Positions 36,152-45,635 of a stretch of DNA of 64,000 nt are shown piece after piece. Made by a program: the position numbers and the translations under genes. The stretch covers positions 1,798,001-1,862,000 of the forward strand of contig NC_079235.1 of assembly GCF_028502605.1 (NCBI RefSeq). The letters run 5' to 3'. The notes under the pieces are model-generated. The model searched no databases, was not told where the DNA came from, and saw nothing but the letters and a program-made list of their open reading frames with translations. Source of the stretch: Trichoderma breve (lineage: Eukaryota; Ascomycota; Sordariomycetes; Hypocreales; Hypocreaceae). Each line of letters opens with the position of its first letter. Positions within the stretch are counted from its first letter, which is position 1.

Positions 36152-39100
36152 TTAGTCGGCCTTGTCGGTATTATTCTTGGGGTTTGAGCCTCTCAAAAAG
36201 AGCTCTTTGAAGTCAGCGTTGCTCTTTGGCGCTGGTTTTGCACTCTCTCCATCCTTTTTGTCATCAGACTTGGGTATAACTTTCGGGGCAGAGAAACCGA
36301 GCCCTCGCTTTGGACCTGGTCTCCCCAAGGTAGGTCGCCTCATCACCGACGATGGCAAGAAACTGTTCGCCGTGGTGCCGGTTGGCTTGTCTTTCTTAGC
36401 CGAACTCTGGCTACGTGGGACAATGCGATCTTCCGTTCTCTCAACCTTGGCGTGACGCAGGTCATCGGGAGACCCAACCTGCAGTTTGCGGCCTTCAAAC
36501 TCGACATTGCTAAGCTGCAGGCTTGCCTTGCCCGCAGCGGAAGAGTCTGCGAACTCTATCTTCGCGCCACCATGCCCTGGTTGTAGAAGTAGCTTGACGA
36601 TAGGCCCAAACGGCTCAACAAGCGCTCGCACTCGAGCGTCATTGACCGTGTCAGGCAGGCCCATGAGGGCGATAGTACGCGCGGCGATGTCGCCAGCTGA
36701 AGGGCCTGACGACTTGTCACTCGCAGACCTGTGGTTGGCCATGTCAACATCGGCATCATCGCTCGCTTGGTGTGCGGGAGATGCACGGTCGTGTGATCCA
36801 CTATGAGCCGTGGGCTTCACATTAGAAGTCTTTGAGATCTCGACGCGGATTATTTGGTTGAGAAACTTGGTCTTGTCAAGTTCTGAGGTAGCCTTTTCAG
36901 CTTCATCCTTTGTTGTAAAGTCGATAAATGCAAAGCCCCGACCCTTCCCGCCTATGTTCCGGGGAACGTTTATCCTCGAAATGGTTCCGTATTTTGAGAA
37001 TATTGTGCGGATTTCCTCTTCTGTAGCGGAGGGGCTCAATCCTGAGATATGAACTTCTCGGCCTTCAGCGACAGCACCTTCGCGGCTCTTCTTGCGATTG
37101 GGATCGGAATATTTAGCCACGAGCTTATATTTATCGTCAAGAATAGTGCCTTCTTTTGACACTGCTCTAGCGGATGCTTCACTCTCACGGAAAGAGACGT
37201 AGCAGAATCGGCGATGCGTATTCACCTTCAGACTGGGCCATCGAATGCTTAAAATCTCTCCGCAATCCTTGAACAATCGTCGGATGTACTTTTCATCGGC
37301 CGCAGGTGGGTAGTTAGTGACATAGATGGTTAAATCATGAGCTGATCGCACATTAATCTGAGACTCCCCGAAGAACTTGCCGTCTCTGAGTAATGCAGAT
37401 TGAGCTTCTTCTGGAGTACTGAACTCGATCAATGCCGTTGATGAGAGACCGTCTTTTTCTCGTACCAGCGCTGTGACATTATTGATGTGGCCATACTCTT
37501 TAAAGTATTGGCGAAGCTTTGTCATCGTGACCTCTGCAGGGAGATTTGAGACGAGCACGGAGGTGTTCTCTCTATCTCTCCGTGACCCAGACTGAGATTC
37601 GTGCTCGTTCTTTTGGCGTTTACTGCTGGTGTTGTTGGGCTCTTGTGAATCCACTGGATCTTCCCGTTTTCTCTTAGACTGGCCTGGGGAGACATCCCCT
37701 GAAATGACTTCATCTTGACCTGCTGGCTGTGCGCTATAATAGGCAGCATATGCGGCAGCCTTCTCCTGTTCTTCAAGAGCACGTCGCTTCGCAATGTTGC
37801 TTTCAGCTTTCTGCACGGCATCAGCCGCTCTGCGAACAGAATGCGACTGTTCATAATCATTGCAATGCTGCATGTAAACCTCCAGCACCTTTTCGGGCCA
37901 GTCAATGGTCTGTCGGTTTACAGCGCGCTGAAGAACAGCGGTGGCAAGCACGGGTATCCGGAAATTGCCACCTCCGGAAGAGGGTGTAGGGCTGTTGCTT
38001 GTGTTGGTGGAAGAGAATATGAGCATCTCCCACATATAATAGCGGAACCAAAAGTCGTGACTGTCGGCGTGGATTTGGGCCTTGGCTAGCTTATTCCACT
38101 GCATTCTTGCCTCGTCTATCGCTCCCTTCTTCTCAGTCAGGTATTGGATATAGATGCGCTCCAGCCGAAACTTGGGGTCGCCCTGAAAGTCTTTGCCGTA
38201 TAATCTTTTGCCCACAACTTCAACGTCCTCGAGAGCGGCACTCAGCCCTACATCAGCCACATCTACAGCCTCATCTGTAGCGCTCGCATCCATCGCGGTT
38301 CGTTTTAGAAAACCGCACCAAGCCACATACATCTCGATCATACTCTCCATGCCGTGCTTGTACAGCTGGTTTTCGCTCGTCGCGGCATGCTTAATCGACT
38401 CCACTTCAGCAAAATCTAATCTCGCCTCTTCTGCGCATAGAATTAACCTATTCCATAAGCGACCAGACCAGGGGCAATGCTGAACAGCCCGGCGGAGGGC
38501 ATTGAGTAGATATTCAGGGGCTTTTGTATCAGCGTATGAGGATGAGAGGAAGACTATATGTTGATGCCAAACCGATTCGTCGGATGCGAATACCCCGGTC
38601 AAGGCTCTAGCATAGAGTCCACAGCAGAGGTTGAAATTGATGTCAGCGATGCCTTGTCCACCATGGGCGCGTAACGCTTCCCATTCAAGATATTCGGTCA
38701 TGATTTTCTTTTGAGCTTCCGCATCGTCGGCCCTGGATGCCTGTTGGAGCTTAAGCTCAAAGGAATCCCGCTCCGCCATCAGGCGCTTTGCATCCTGGGA
38801 TAGTGCGGTGACGTCTTTCATGGAGTCCTCCCATGCGGCGCGATTGTATTCCGACAAGAAGCTCGAGAACATTTGTGACGTTTCGTCCCAAGTGATGTGC
38901 GGCGTCGTAAGTCGGTCACGGTACAGGTGCGTGATGCGCTTAACCCCCTCTGGAGTTTTCGTCTTCTCCAGAAGCTCCATTTCTAGCGATATCCAGCGGT
39001 TCCAGAGAATATGACTGTCGTTGATGCGATACTTGATAGCCTCGTAACCTTGCTGCCACAGGTCAAGGGCAGATCCGAACGAGAAAAGCTCACGGCCCAT

Positions 39101-39331
39101 CATTTGTTCTTCTTCTGGCCATCCAGCAGCGTTGGATTGACTATCCGCCCAAAGAGACCAGAAATAGTTGCAGTATGCCAGCCATATCTGCAGACTGCCG
39201 GGCTCGGCGCCGACAGCGCGTTTGAAAAGTTCGACGACATTTACGCGCTGCTCGAGATCGGGGGCGTTGCGAGTGGTTTCGTCGAGATAGGCCAGCCAGC
39301 TCTCCTCGCCTACAGGATTGGCCATGGTCAT
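36152..39331 (-). CDS. prp24: SART3/Prp24-type U6 snRNP assembly factor
   Basis: This factor anneals U4 and U6 snRNAs during snRNP recycling. The intronless frame encodes 1059 aa from the ATG at 39331 (MTMANPVGEESW); an ATG six bases on at 39325 has a good context, and the open frame extends upstream to 39496. Residues about 1-560 are HAT repeats (LFKRAVGAEPGSLQIWLAYC and others). Four RRMs follow: about 589-660 (SVLVSNLPAEV), 665-740 (TIYVTNYPPAA), 755-830 (EVHISGLSPSA) and 882-950 (TIALMGLPDTV). The C terminus has the Lsm-binding motif NADFKELFLRG, which contacts the Lsm2-8 ring. Yeast Prp24 lacks the HAT region, so this fungal protein resembles human SART3. Convergent with the helicase gene, 255 bp apart. 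Confidence 0.93.
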   Translation of the reverse strand: MTMANPVGEESWLAYLDETTRNAPDLEQRVNVVELFKRAVGAEPGSLQIWLAYCNYFWSLWADSQSNAAGWPEEEQMMGRELFSFGSALDLWQQGYEAIKYRINDSHILWNRWISLEMELLEKTKTPEGVKRITHLYRDRLTTPHITWDETSQMFSSFLSEYNRAAWEDSMKDVTALSQDAKRLMAERDSFELKLQQASRADDAEAQKKIMTEYLEWEALRAHGGQGIADINFNLCCGLYARALTGVFASDESVWHQHIVFLSSSYADTKAPEYLLNALRRAVQHCPWSGRLWNRLILCAEEARLDFAEVESIKHAATSENQLYKHGMESMIEMYVAWCGFLKRTAMDASATDEAVDVADVGLSAALEDVEVVGKRLYGKDFQGDPKFRLERIYIQYLTEKKGAIDEARMQWNKLAKAQIHADSHDFWFRYYMWEMLIFSSTNTSNSPTPSSGGGNFRIPVLATAVLQRAVNRQTIDWPEKVLEVYMQHCNDYEQSHSVRRAADAVQKAESNIAKRRALEEQEKAAAYAAYYSAQPAGQDEVISGDVSPGQSKRKREDPVDSQEPNNTSSKRQKNEHESQSGSRRDRENTSVLVSNLPAEVTMTKLRQYFKEYGHINNVTALVREKDGLSSTALIEFSTPEEAQSALLRDGKFFGESQINVRSAHDLTIYVTNYPPAADEKYIRRLFKDCGEILSIRWPSLKVNTHRRFCYVSFRESEASARAVSKEGTILDDKYKLVAKYSDPNRKKSREGAVAEGREVHISGLSPSATEEEIRTIFSKYGTISRINVPRNIGGKGRGFAFIDFTTKDEAEKATSELDKTKFLNQIIRVEISKTSNVKPTAHSGSHDRASPAHQASDDADVDMANHRSASDKSSGPSAGDIAARTIALMGLPDTVNDARVRALVEPFGPIVKLLLQPGHGGAKIEFADSSAAGKASLQLSNVEFEGRKLQVGSPDDLRHAKVERTEDRIVPRSQSSAKKDKPTGTTANSFLPSSVMRRPTLGRPGPKRGLGFSAPKVIPKSDDKKDGESAKPAPKSNADFKELFLRGSNPKNNTDKAD

Positions 39332-40959
39332 CCTCTTCGGCCGTTCCGGTGCGGCATCACAGTGCCTGCAGCATAAATCAAGAGTTGCCGCAATGTGGGA
39401 GTCGATGGAAGGGAAATCGAGATTGGGTGGGAGAAAGAGCAGATTCAGATGATGTTGACGGTAAGCTGTTGAGACGGATGGGATCTGCAAACTCAAAAAG
39501 TTGATTGTGCTGCTCTACTAATACCTGATTTAGGTACCTCTACGCTACCTAATGCAAGGCCGAGCTACCCACCTTAGCTTGGCGGTGGCCTAGTGTACTG
39601 AGCGGCAGGTACCTGTCTAAGTCCCTCCCACAGCTTTCTGGTAGTGCTTCCTTGGTAATTTACATACTAAAGTACCTGATAGGTACCTACTACCAGGTAG
39701 TAGAACTGAGGTAAGTGTTAGGCAGGTAATAGGCAGCTCTGCAGCCGCGGCTGATGGTAATTGAATGTTCCAAATTGTGATGACTCCCAGACAGTTGAGC
39801 CCTTACCGAAGGTAGTCTGGTAGTGTATGCTGCAGATCAGTGGATAACAGTAATTACTGCTGAGAAAAAGTATTCGGCTCCCTAAGGCGCGCATTGTGAA
39901 TAAGTACATGTAATATGTAGCGATATCTGTCTACCTACCTGCTACCTGGTAGATTGTTCGCATCGGGCAAACAGTAGCTCGAGTTTTAGAGTTATAAATA
40001 TACAAGATGGACGCCTCGTAATTGTTTGGGCATGAAATTGTCAAGCAATAACCAGCTCGACACTAGCGCTCCCATGCTAGTCCTGTTTCCGCCTCGTACG
40101 GCGCCTGGAAGCCACCGTGGAAGGTGACCTGCCTGTATGATTCCTTGTTTCAGATCAACCCCCCTACTTTGCAGAATGCAGCAGGTACCCAACCGCTACG
40201 GAGCCAGGCACAGCAGCGCATTTGGAGCGCGTTATTAGCGCTGGCTAGGTGCTGGAGGTGGGCCCGCAGACCGGGATTGCATCCCTATCATTAATGATCT
40301 ACGGAGCCCAACACGGAGCTGGGGGTTAAAGTAAAGCGACCACTACTGGCATTCTTTCTCGCTGAATTTCATCCTCCATCGTGTCTTTCTGTAGCGACTG
40401 CGATTCGGCCTTTGATTCACCTCATTCATTCATTTTTTTTTCTCTTCTCTTCAACTTACAACGGTCTTGTATAGACCATCCACGCCCCCTACGAATATAT
40501 TGCGAATTTTACACTTCTTACGCTCCTTTTGCCTCCCTTTTCGAGCCCCCTTCTATGGCCATTCCATCCGCAGACCTCGACTATTGTCACTAACCTGTTC
40601 TCCCTTTACTTGCGAGATCTGCATTCCACTCCTTCAGCCTCATTCTTTTGCTCGTACATTGCGCAGCCTGTTACGAGTCCGTTTTCGATTGCCGTCTGAC
40701 CGTGTGTGCTGGTAACCCTCGGTCGACATTTTGTTCCAGATTCCCCGTCCTTTCAGCCTTTTTCTTCCGGATCTTCGTGACGTTGCATTAAAAAGAGAAG
40801 GATAGTGGGATAGAGAGAAGGAGAGAGAGAGAAAAATAGGTCTGGTGGCTCCAGCCTATCTTTCTGATCACCTAGTTCGTTCTAGAAAACAGGCTTCAAT
40901 ATCTTTTCAATTTTCAATCTCAGCGTGCGAGTCCGGCGACTAAGAGCCATCTTCTCGAC
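39332..40959. other. Large divergent intergenic region with AGGTACCT motifs and a pyrimidine-rich leader
   Basis: 1.6 kb between prp24 and the CFEM gene. The first half (39520-39960) is dense in TACCT/AGGTA units (listed as a repeat). The second half (about 40370-40800) is C/T-rich on the plus strand and probably promoter plus long 5' leader of the CFEM gene; purine-rich GAGAGAAGGAGAGAGAGAG lies at about 40813-40832. No gene recognised. Confidence 0.5.
39520..39960. repeat. Cluster of AGGTACCT palindromes and TACCT half-units
   Basis: AGGTACCT occurs at 39532-39539, 39607-39614 and 39681-39688, with many single TACCT or AGGTA units between and around (for example 39675-39715 and 39930-39955). 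Similar units recur at 49070-49079 (TACCTAGGTA) and 54330-54368. Such motifs are, from memory, widespread in intergenic DNA of Hypocreales; function unknown. Confidence 0.6.
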
Positions 40960-42050
40960 ATGCGCTACCTTCTTCCAGCAGTGCTTGGTGCACTGAGCTT
41001 GATTTACGTCGATGGTGTTGTTGCCCAGGACACGCCCACCTGTGTGGTAGGTCAATTCGATTATTAGAGCTTCAGCAATATCTGACCTTGTCATAGCCTG
41101 GTTGTGCGAACACTGTCAGAGGCCAATTCACTCAGTATGGTTGCGTCAGTGCAGATGACGCTGCCTGTCTCTGTGCAAACGCCAACTTTGGATTTGGCGT
41201 TCGAGACTGTGGTCAGACTGGTTGCGGCTCTACGGACGTCCAAGTCCAGGCCTTTCTTGCTGGGAACTTTTGTCAGGGTAAGGATCCAAATGTATGGACA
41301 AGATATGTTGTATACTCATCCATCCATAGGTCAACAATTGGCGTTTACACCAACTGGTGCATCAGTTCCTCCGACCTCAACACCACCAGCGACTCCAGGC
41401 GCGTCTGAATCGACGGCTCCTCCAAGCGAAACAACCCCAAGTCCAACATCGCCGCCAACGACATCTGCTCCGAGCTCAGAAACTGCACCTCCGTCTTCAT
41501 CGCCACCGGCCACAGGGCCACCAACTACAGCATCGTCAGCCACGACAGGACCGGCCTCCGTTCCCACTCAACCCTCTGCTCCGCCGACAGGAACCCCTCT
41601 ACACTCAAACTCTACAATCCCCGCGGTATGTGTCCTCACATTCGTCCTATAGCCTAGGCTCTTCAACGTTGCTAACTTTGGGTAACCTAGTCTAAACCAA
41701 CTTCCCCGCCTCCTACGACAACCTCTGCTGCTTCTTCCACCTCTGTCTCTAGCTCTAGTCCCACGTCTACTGAAACATCCGCAGCTGCTCCGGCAGGTGG
41801 TTTGTCCCAAGGTGCGGCTATTGGAATTGGAGTCGGAGTTGCTGGCGGTGTAGTTGCAATTGCATTTGCCGGCGTCTTCTTTTTCTTGAAAAACCGCAGC
41901 CGAACTCACGATTCCTTCGACATCTCTGCGCCACCTCCTAGTTCTGGTCGTGGCCAAGGCGCGTTTGAAAAGTATTCGAATGATCTCGAACTGGTCTCTA
42001 ACCGGTACGAAGACATGGTACCTCGGCAGCAGCCAAGAGCCATGGTGTAG
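40960..42050 (+). CDS. CFEM-domain membrane protein
   Basis: Four exons: 40960-41046, 41097-41277, 41330-41625, 41691-42050 (307 aa). A signal peptide (MRYLLPAVLGALSLIYVDGV, cleaved near VVAQ) precedes a fungal-specific CFEM domain with exactly eight cysteines: C28, C32, C45, C53, C55, C67, C72, C88. D49/D50 precede the CxC, the position of the haem-ligand Asp in characterised CFEM proteins. Residues about 95-225 are Ser/Thr/Pro-rich and probably O-glycosylated. Then comes one transmembrane helix (AAIGIGVGVAGGVVAIAFAG), a basic stop-transfer (KNRSR) and a roughly 50-residue cytosolic tail. Most CFEM proteins are GPI-anchored or secreted; this one is a type I single-pass protein, suggesting a receptor or sensor role (inference). 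Confidence 0.92.
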
Positions 42051-42518
42051 CTGCAGCTCGTGTCTTTGATAGTCCTCAGGTGATCTAGCCATCTGTGCTC
42101 TGGTAGTGGGATTAGCTCACGATTGAGGACCAGCTTTGATCCAATTTCCATTTGTTTCAACTGTATGGGTCATGTTGCAAACTCTAGTCATGCGCTTAAA
42201 GTGACGGCCGGAGACCAACGCCTTTCTTCTCCCGGAGTAAGCCTCTGTGTAATGTATTAACCGACGCTTGCTACAAAATACAATCGGTGATGGGCCGCTT
42301 CAAGCCAAAACGGGGGGTGTGTATTCTTCATCTCTTGAGCACGGATACTATTCAAAGAGTCTAAAGTTACGTGGTGCAGGAAACCAGAACTGAAATACTC
42401 TATCCAGTTGCCCGAGTGTGTTGTTTCGTTTCATTGTACATATGTTGATACAGGTACATGCTCATTGTCATGCAAACTCTATTGCTTCCGAATTCCCACA
42501 ATCCTCATTCTCTTGTCT
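42051..42518. other. Convergent intergenic region
   Basis: 468 bp between the stop codons of the CFEM gene (+) and the uL22m gene (-). No ORF, repeat or RNA gene seen. Confidence 0.5.
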
Positions 42519-43678
42519 TTACCATGAATAATATGGTCTTTGGCCATGTACCTTGCGGTTTGGTAAGTGAACCCAAGGGCCTTTTTGTGCCTCCTTAGCC
42601 TTCTCCTCTTCATACTCCCGAATTCTGGTCTTTTCCTCTTTCAGAATGACTGTAAAGCCTATATTATCACACGGGTTAGCAAGTCTGAATCTAAATTGTG
42701 TTATTGAAAGAAAAGGGAACTAGTAGTGTCTTACTTGTGCTGGGATGCTGGATGACACCCATTCTCCCTCGTCCCTTATAGTCAATCTCCTTTCCACGCC
42801 AGGGGCCGCGTCCAACCCATGACTGAGCAACATAGAGGCGGGTTGGGTCTTCAATCTCAATCCATTTACCATCCTTGGTTCGCACCTTGCGAGGCTTATC
42901 TAGAATGTCACCGTTGACCTTTCCAAGGCCCATGCCACGCCGAACAACAGCCATGTCCCGCGCCTCTTCCAGGTGATATTTGACTTCGGCCGCAAACTTC
43001 TTTTTTGACCACTTCATTTGTTGGATAGCCTCGTCGACTGGCTTGCCGGCAATCTGCCGTGCCAGCATGACTAGCTTCTTGACGCTGGTTGGGAAAAAGT
43101 CGCTCTTGTGAATGAGCTCGCGCTCCGTCATTTTGATCTTCTCCTCCCTCGTCAGCTGCCCGTTGCGGCGCACTGATTGGATGACCTTTCTTCGCTGCCA
43201 CCGGATACGGCTCCGAGCATCTGGATCGACTACCATTGCTAGGCTCTCCTTCGTCCTTTCCTCTGTCGTCTGGGCGGCTGGAGAATCGGTTACCGGCTTC
43301 GCGGCCTCAATTTCGTCCTGGAAAATGTTGTCTTCAACTCCGCCTCGCATATTCCTTTGCAAGAACTGCTGTCGCTTCTTGGGATCGTCCAATTCAGAGG
43401 CGGATGGGTCCTGGCCTCTGTCGCCAGATTCTTTGGAACTGGATTTACCCCATCCTTTGAACACATTGATCGACCATTTATGACGACGCTGAGTCAGTAC
43501 GCCAACGGTTCCGTGTGAAACTCCATTAATCGGCGCCAGCAATGAGGCTGGAGAAGATGGGCCTGTGTCCAATTAATGGTTTTAATTAGCCAGGGAACTT
43601 TTGATATAAGATGGTTATTTTCTTGGTAGAGGTATTACTTGACAGCGCCAGCCGCCGAGTGGCCAGCCGTAGACTCAT
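42519..43678 (-). CDS. mrpl22: Mitochondrial large-subunit ribosomal protein uL22m (MRPL22)
   Basis: Three exons: 43678-43639, 43562-42735, 42658-42519 (335 aa). The first exon is only 40 nt and was found by splice logic: ATGAGTCTACGG... reads MSLRLATRRLALS, an arginine-rich mitochondrial presequence, and a donor (A|GTAATA) joins in phase to the exon starting at 43562. The uL22 core contains FFPTSVKKLVMLARQIAGK, AIQQMKWSKKKFAAEVKYHL and RAxDMAVVRRGMGLG-like sequence, then KDGKWIEIEDPTRLYVAQSW and GRGPWRGKEIDYKGRGRMG. The last exon ends HLPNRKVHGQRPYYSW, the typical end of the fungal mitochondrial form. Divergent from the COX subunit gene across 313 bp. Confidence 0.9.
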
Positions 43679-43991
43679 TGGATCCGAGATGGCAGCAGCA
43701 AGAAGAACGAGTCTCAACTAGCTGATCTACAACCCATTGAAGAAAACGAATGATTCAATCTTCCTAATTTACTAAACCCATCGCATAGCTCGAGACGCTC
43801 TTTTTCGCACACCCGAGAATCCGCCGACGGCCGGTGTTGTGCTATCACGTGATGTGCCTTAGCGGGATTAACATCAGACCATACCATGGTTTGATCCATA
43901 GCAGATTCTCCATTTCCGCTGTACCGAGTTCACCAAACCGCCAAACAACGCATCTCACGGCTTTTAAACAGCTTGGAAAGCTCTCTCTTCA
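43679..43991. promoter_or_regulatory. Bidirectional promoter of two mitochondrial genes with a TCACGTGA box
   Basis: 313 bp between the ATGs of uL22m (-) and cytochrome c oxidase subunit VIIa (+). A perfect palindrome TCACGTGA lies at 43845-43852, near the middle. A CACGTG box would work in both directions, so shared control is plausible (inference). Confidence 0.55.
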
Positions 43992-44427
43992 CAATGGCTA
44001 TCGCACCTATCACTGGAGTACGTCTCTATTCCGGCCAATGGCGCAGTATCGCACTGGGAATCGTGGCAGGTCCCGCTATAAATTCATTGGAGTAGCTAAC
44101 ACAGGGTGCAGATGCTGCGGCGACAGCTCATCCTTGACCTCGGCGTCGGTCTTGGTAAATATTGGCCCCCGATTGTCCGCAAAGCTTTGACACAGCTATG
44201 GGACTTTTTGTTTTTTATCCGCTTTGGCTCACATCTCGTTAGGATCTGGATTCATCATGGCCAACTGGTACTGGTACGGAACTTGAAAATAGCGAACCGA
44301 CTCTGATTTGCGAGGGAAGACTGTCTAATAATGGGATAGGTACGGCTACCACATGCCCCGAACCAACGGCCGAGACGCCTACTACGCCAAGAAGGAGGCC
44401 GAGCGTGCCGCCGCTGCGTCACAGTAA
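43992..44427 (+). CDS. Cytochrome c oxidase subunit VIIa-like (fungal Cox7a/Cox9)
   Basis: A 61-aa protein split over four exons: 43992-44015, 44112-44154, 44243-44273, 44340-44427. The coding exons are 24, 43, 31 and 88 nt, each smaller than or similar to the introns between them (96, 88, 66 nt). The translation reads MAIAPITGMLRRQLILDLGV, then GLGSGFIMANWYWYGYHMP, then RTNGRDAYYAKKEAERAAAA and SQ: a short matrix segment, one transmembrane helix and a charged helical tail, matching the fungal complex IV subunit VIIa pattern (family knowledge). At intron 3 the repeated GTACGG at both ends allows several equivalent junctions; the protein is the same. Confidence 0.88.
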
Positions 44428-45635
44428 GGGGGGCATTTGTATGATCGATGGACCGAGAGGGAATGCGGCATGGATAGCTGCTGGTCGAATAGAAGGGGAA
44501 TGACTGGGCCAACGGACTGTTCATGCCTGCAGAAGCATAGTTGCTGGACGGATGTCAAATATCACGGAAGAAAGGCAGCCGGGCGAACCTCTACTTAGAC
44601 CAATAAGTCTCGGGGCAATACGAGTCAATTATCTCACTTGGCTTATTATATCTATTGCTATATCGACTCCCCTTTGTTTATTGCTCAAAATAGTGCTGGT
44701 GGTTCCTTTGGGATTATGTACAAATTATGTGCTATGTGAAGCCAATTCTCCGAAGCCATTCTATGTGACTCTTGTGCCGAGGGGTTTATAGCTTCCTCGT
44801 CGTCATGAAGCTTTATAAGCTTTATAAATGAACGTTCGAGATCATATGAGCGCAATCACCAGTTCAGAGAGCCTCTAGGGTCGTTTAGCTGGACCAGGTT
44901 GCTGCAGTGTGTAGCATTGTGTGAGTGTCTGGGCCTAAGATGTATGCATGCTCAGGCCATGATACAGCTCATCCTGATGGCGCGGGGACCCTCTCAGGGG
45001 TCGTATAATTTGGATCAAGTAGCCAGTAAAGAACTTGTCATGCTTTCTCTCGCAATATAGGAAACCAGACGCATCATGGCGATGCCTCGTCGGCATCATG
45101 CCAGCTCGATGACCACTGGTGCGGCCTAGGCGGCTCTTTCGTCTTGGTACCTTCAGAGCTGTTGTCCTCTCTAGCTCTCTCCCCTTCCCATGCCGTTGTC
45201 TCTACAGTAAATGTGCCTTGCTTGTCCTTACACCTATTTTTTTCATCGTTAGTAACGATTGCATTAACCAGGTGACTCAATGCTTCAGCCGAGTGGCAGA
45301 CAGTCATAGCCCAAAAGTCATCATCGACGCTTTGGTGGGGGTTCCAAACTTTACCTTCGAAACAGCCGATCTACGGCAAAGCACCGAACCGGGCTCTCGC
45401 GCGACAGCGGCCGCTGAACCTCACATTTGTACTGCAGCATCTGAAAAAGCTCACACGCCGAAAGATCAATCTTGCGAGACACTGAGCCTGCACCATCGAC
45501 CTTCCGGCGCCGGCCCGAGGCGTCCTGCTGGATCCGAAGAGGCAGCTCCGAGGCGGGGAATGAGCGGCAGGGAGGCGTCATTTGCGGCTGGGCTGTATCG
45601 AAATCCTGATTGAGAGAGAGAGAGAGAGAGAGAGG
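44428..45635. other. Intergenic region upstream of the XRCC2-like gene
   Basis: 1.2 kb. A tandem AAGCTTTATAAGCTTTATAA lies at about 44810-44829. Open frames at 44552-44791 and 45119-45613 (plus) have no domain or compositional support. The region ends in a (GA)n tract touching the next start codon. Confidence 0.45.
45612..45634 (+). repeat. (GA)n microsatellite in the 5' leader
   Basis: An uninterrupted GA dinucleotide run of about 11.5 units ends one base before the ATG at 45636, so it forms the immediate start context of the XRCC2-like gene. Confidence 0.9.

Noticed and set aside
45119..45613. 164-codon frame on the plus strand upstream of the XRCC2-like gene
   Set aside because: Low-complexity, no motif, stops just before the GA repeat; more likely leader or intergenic DNA.
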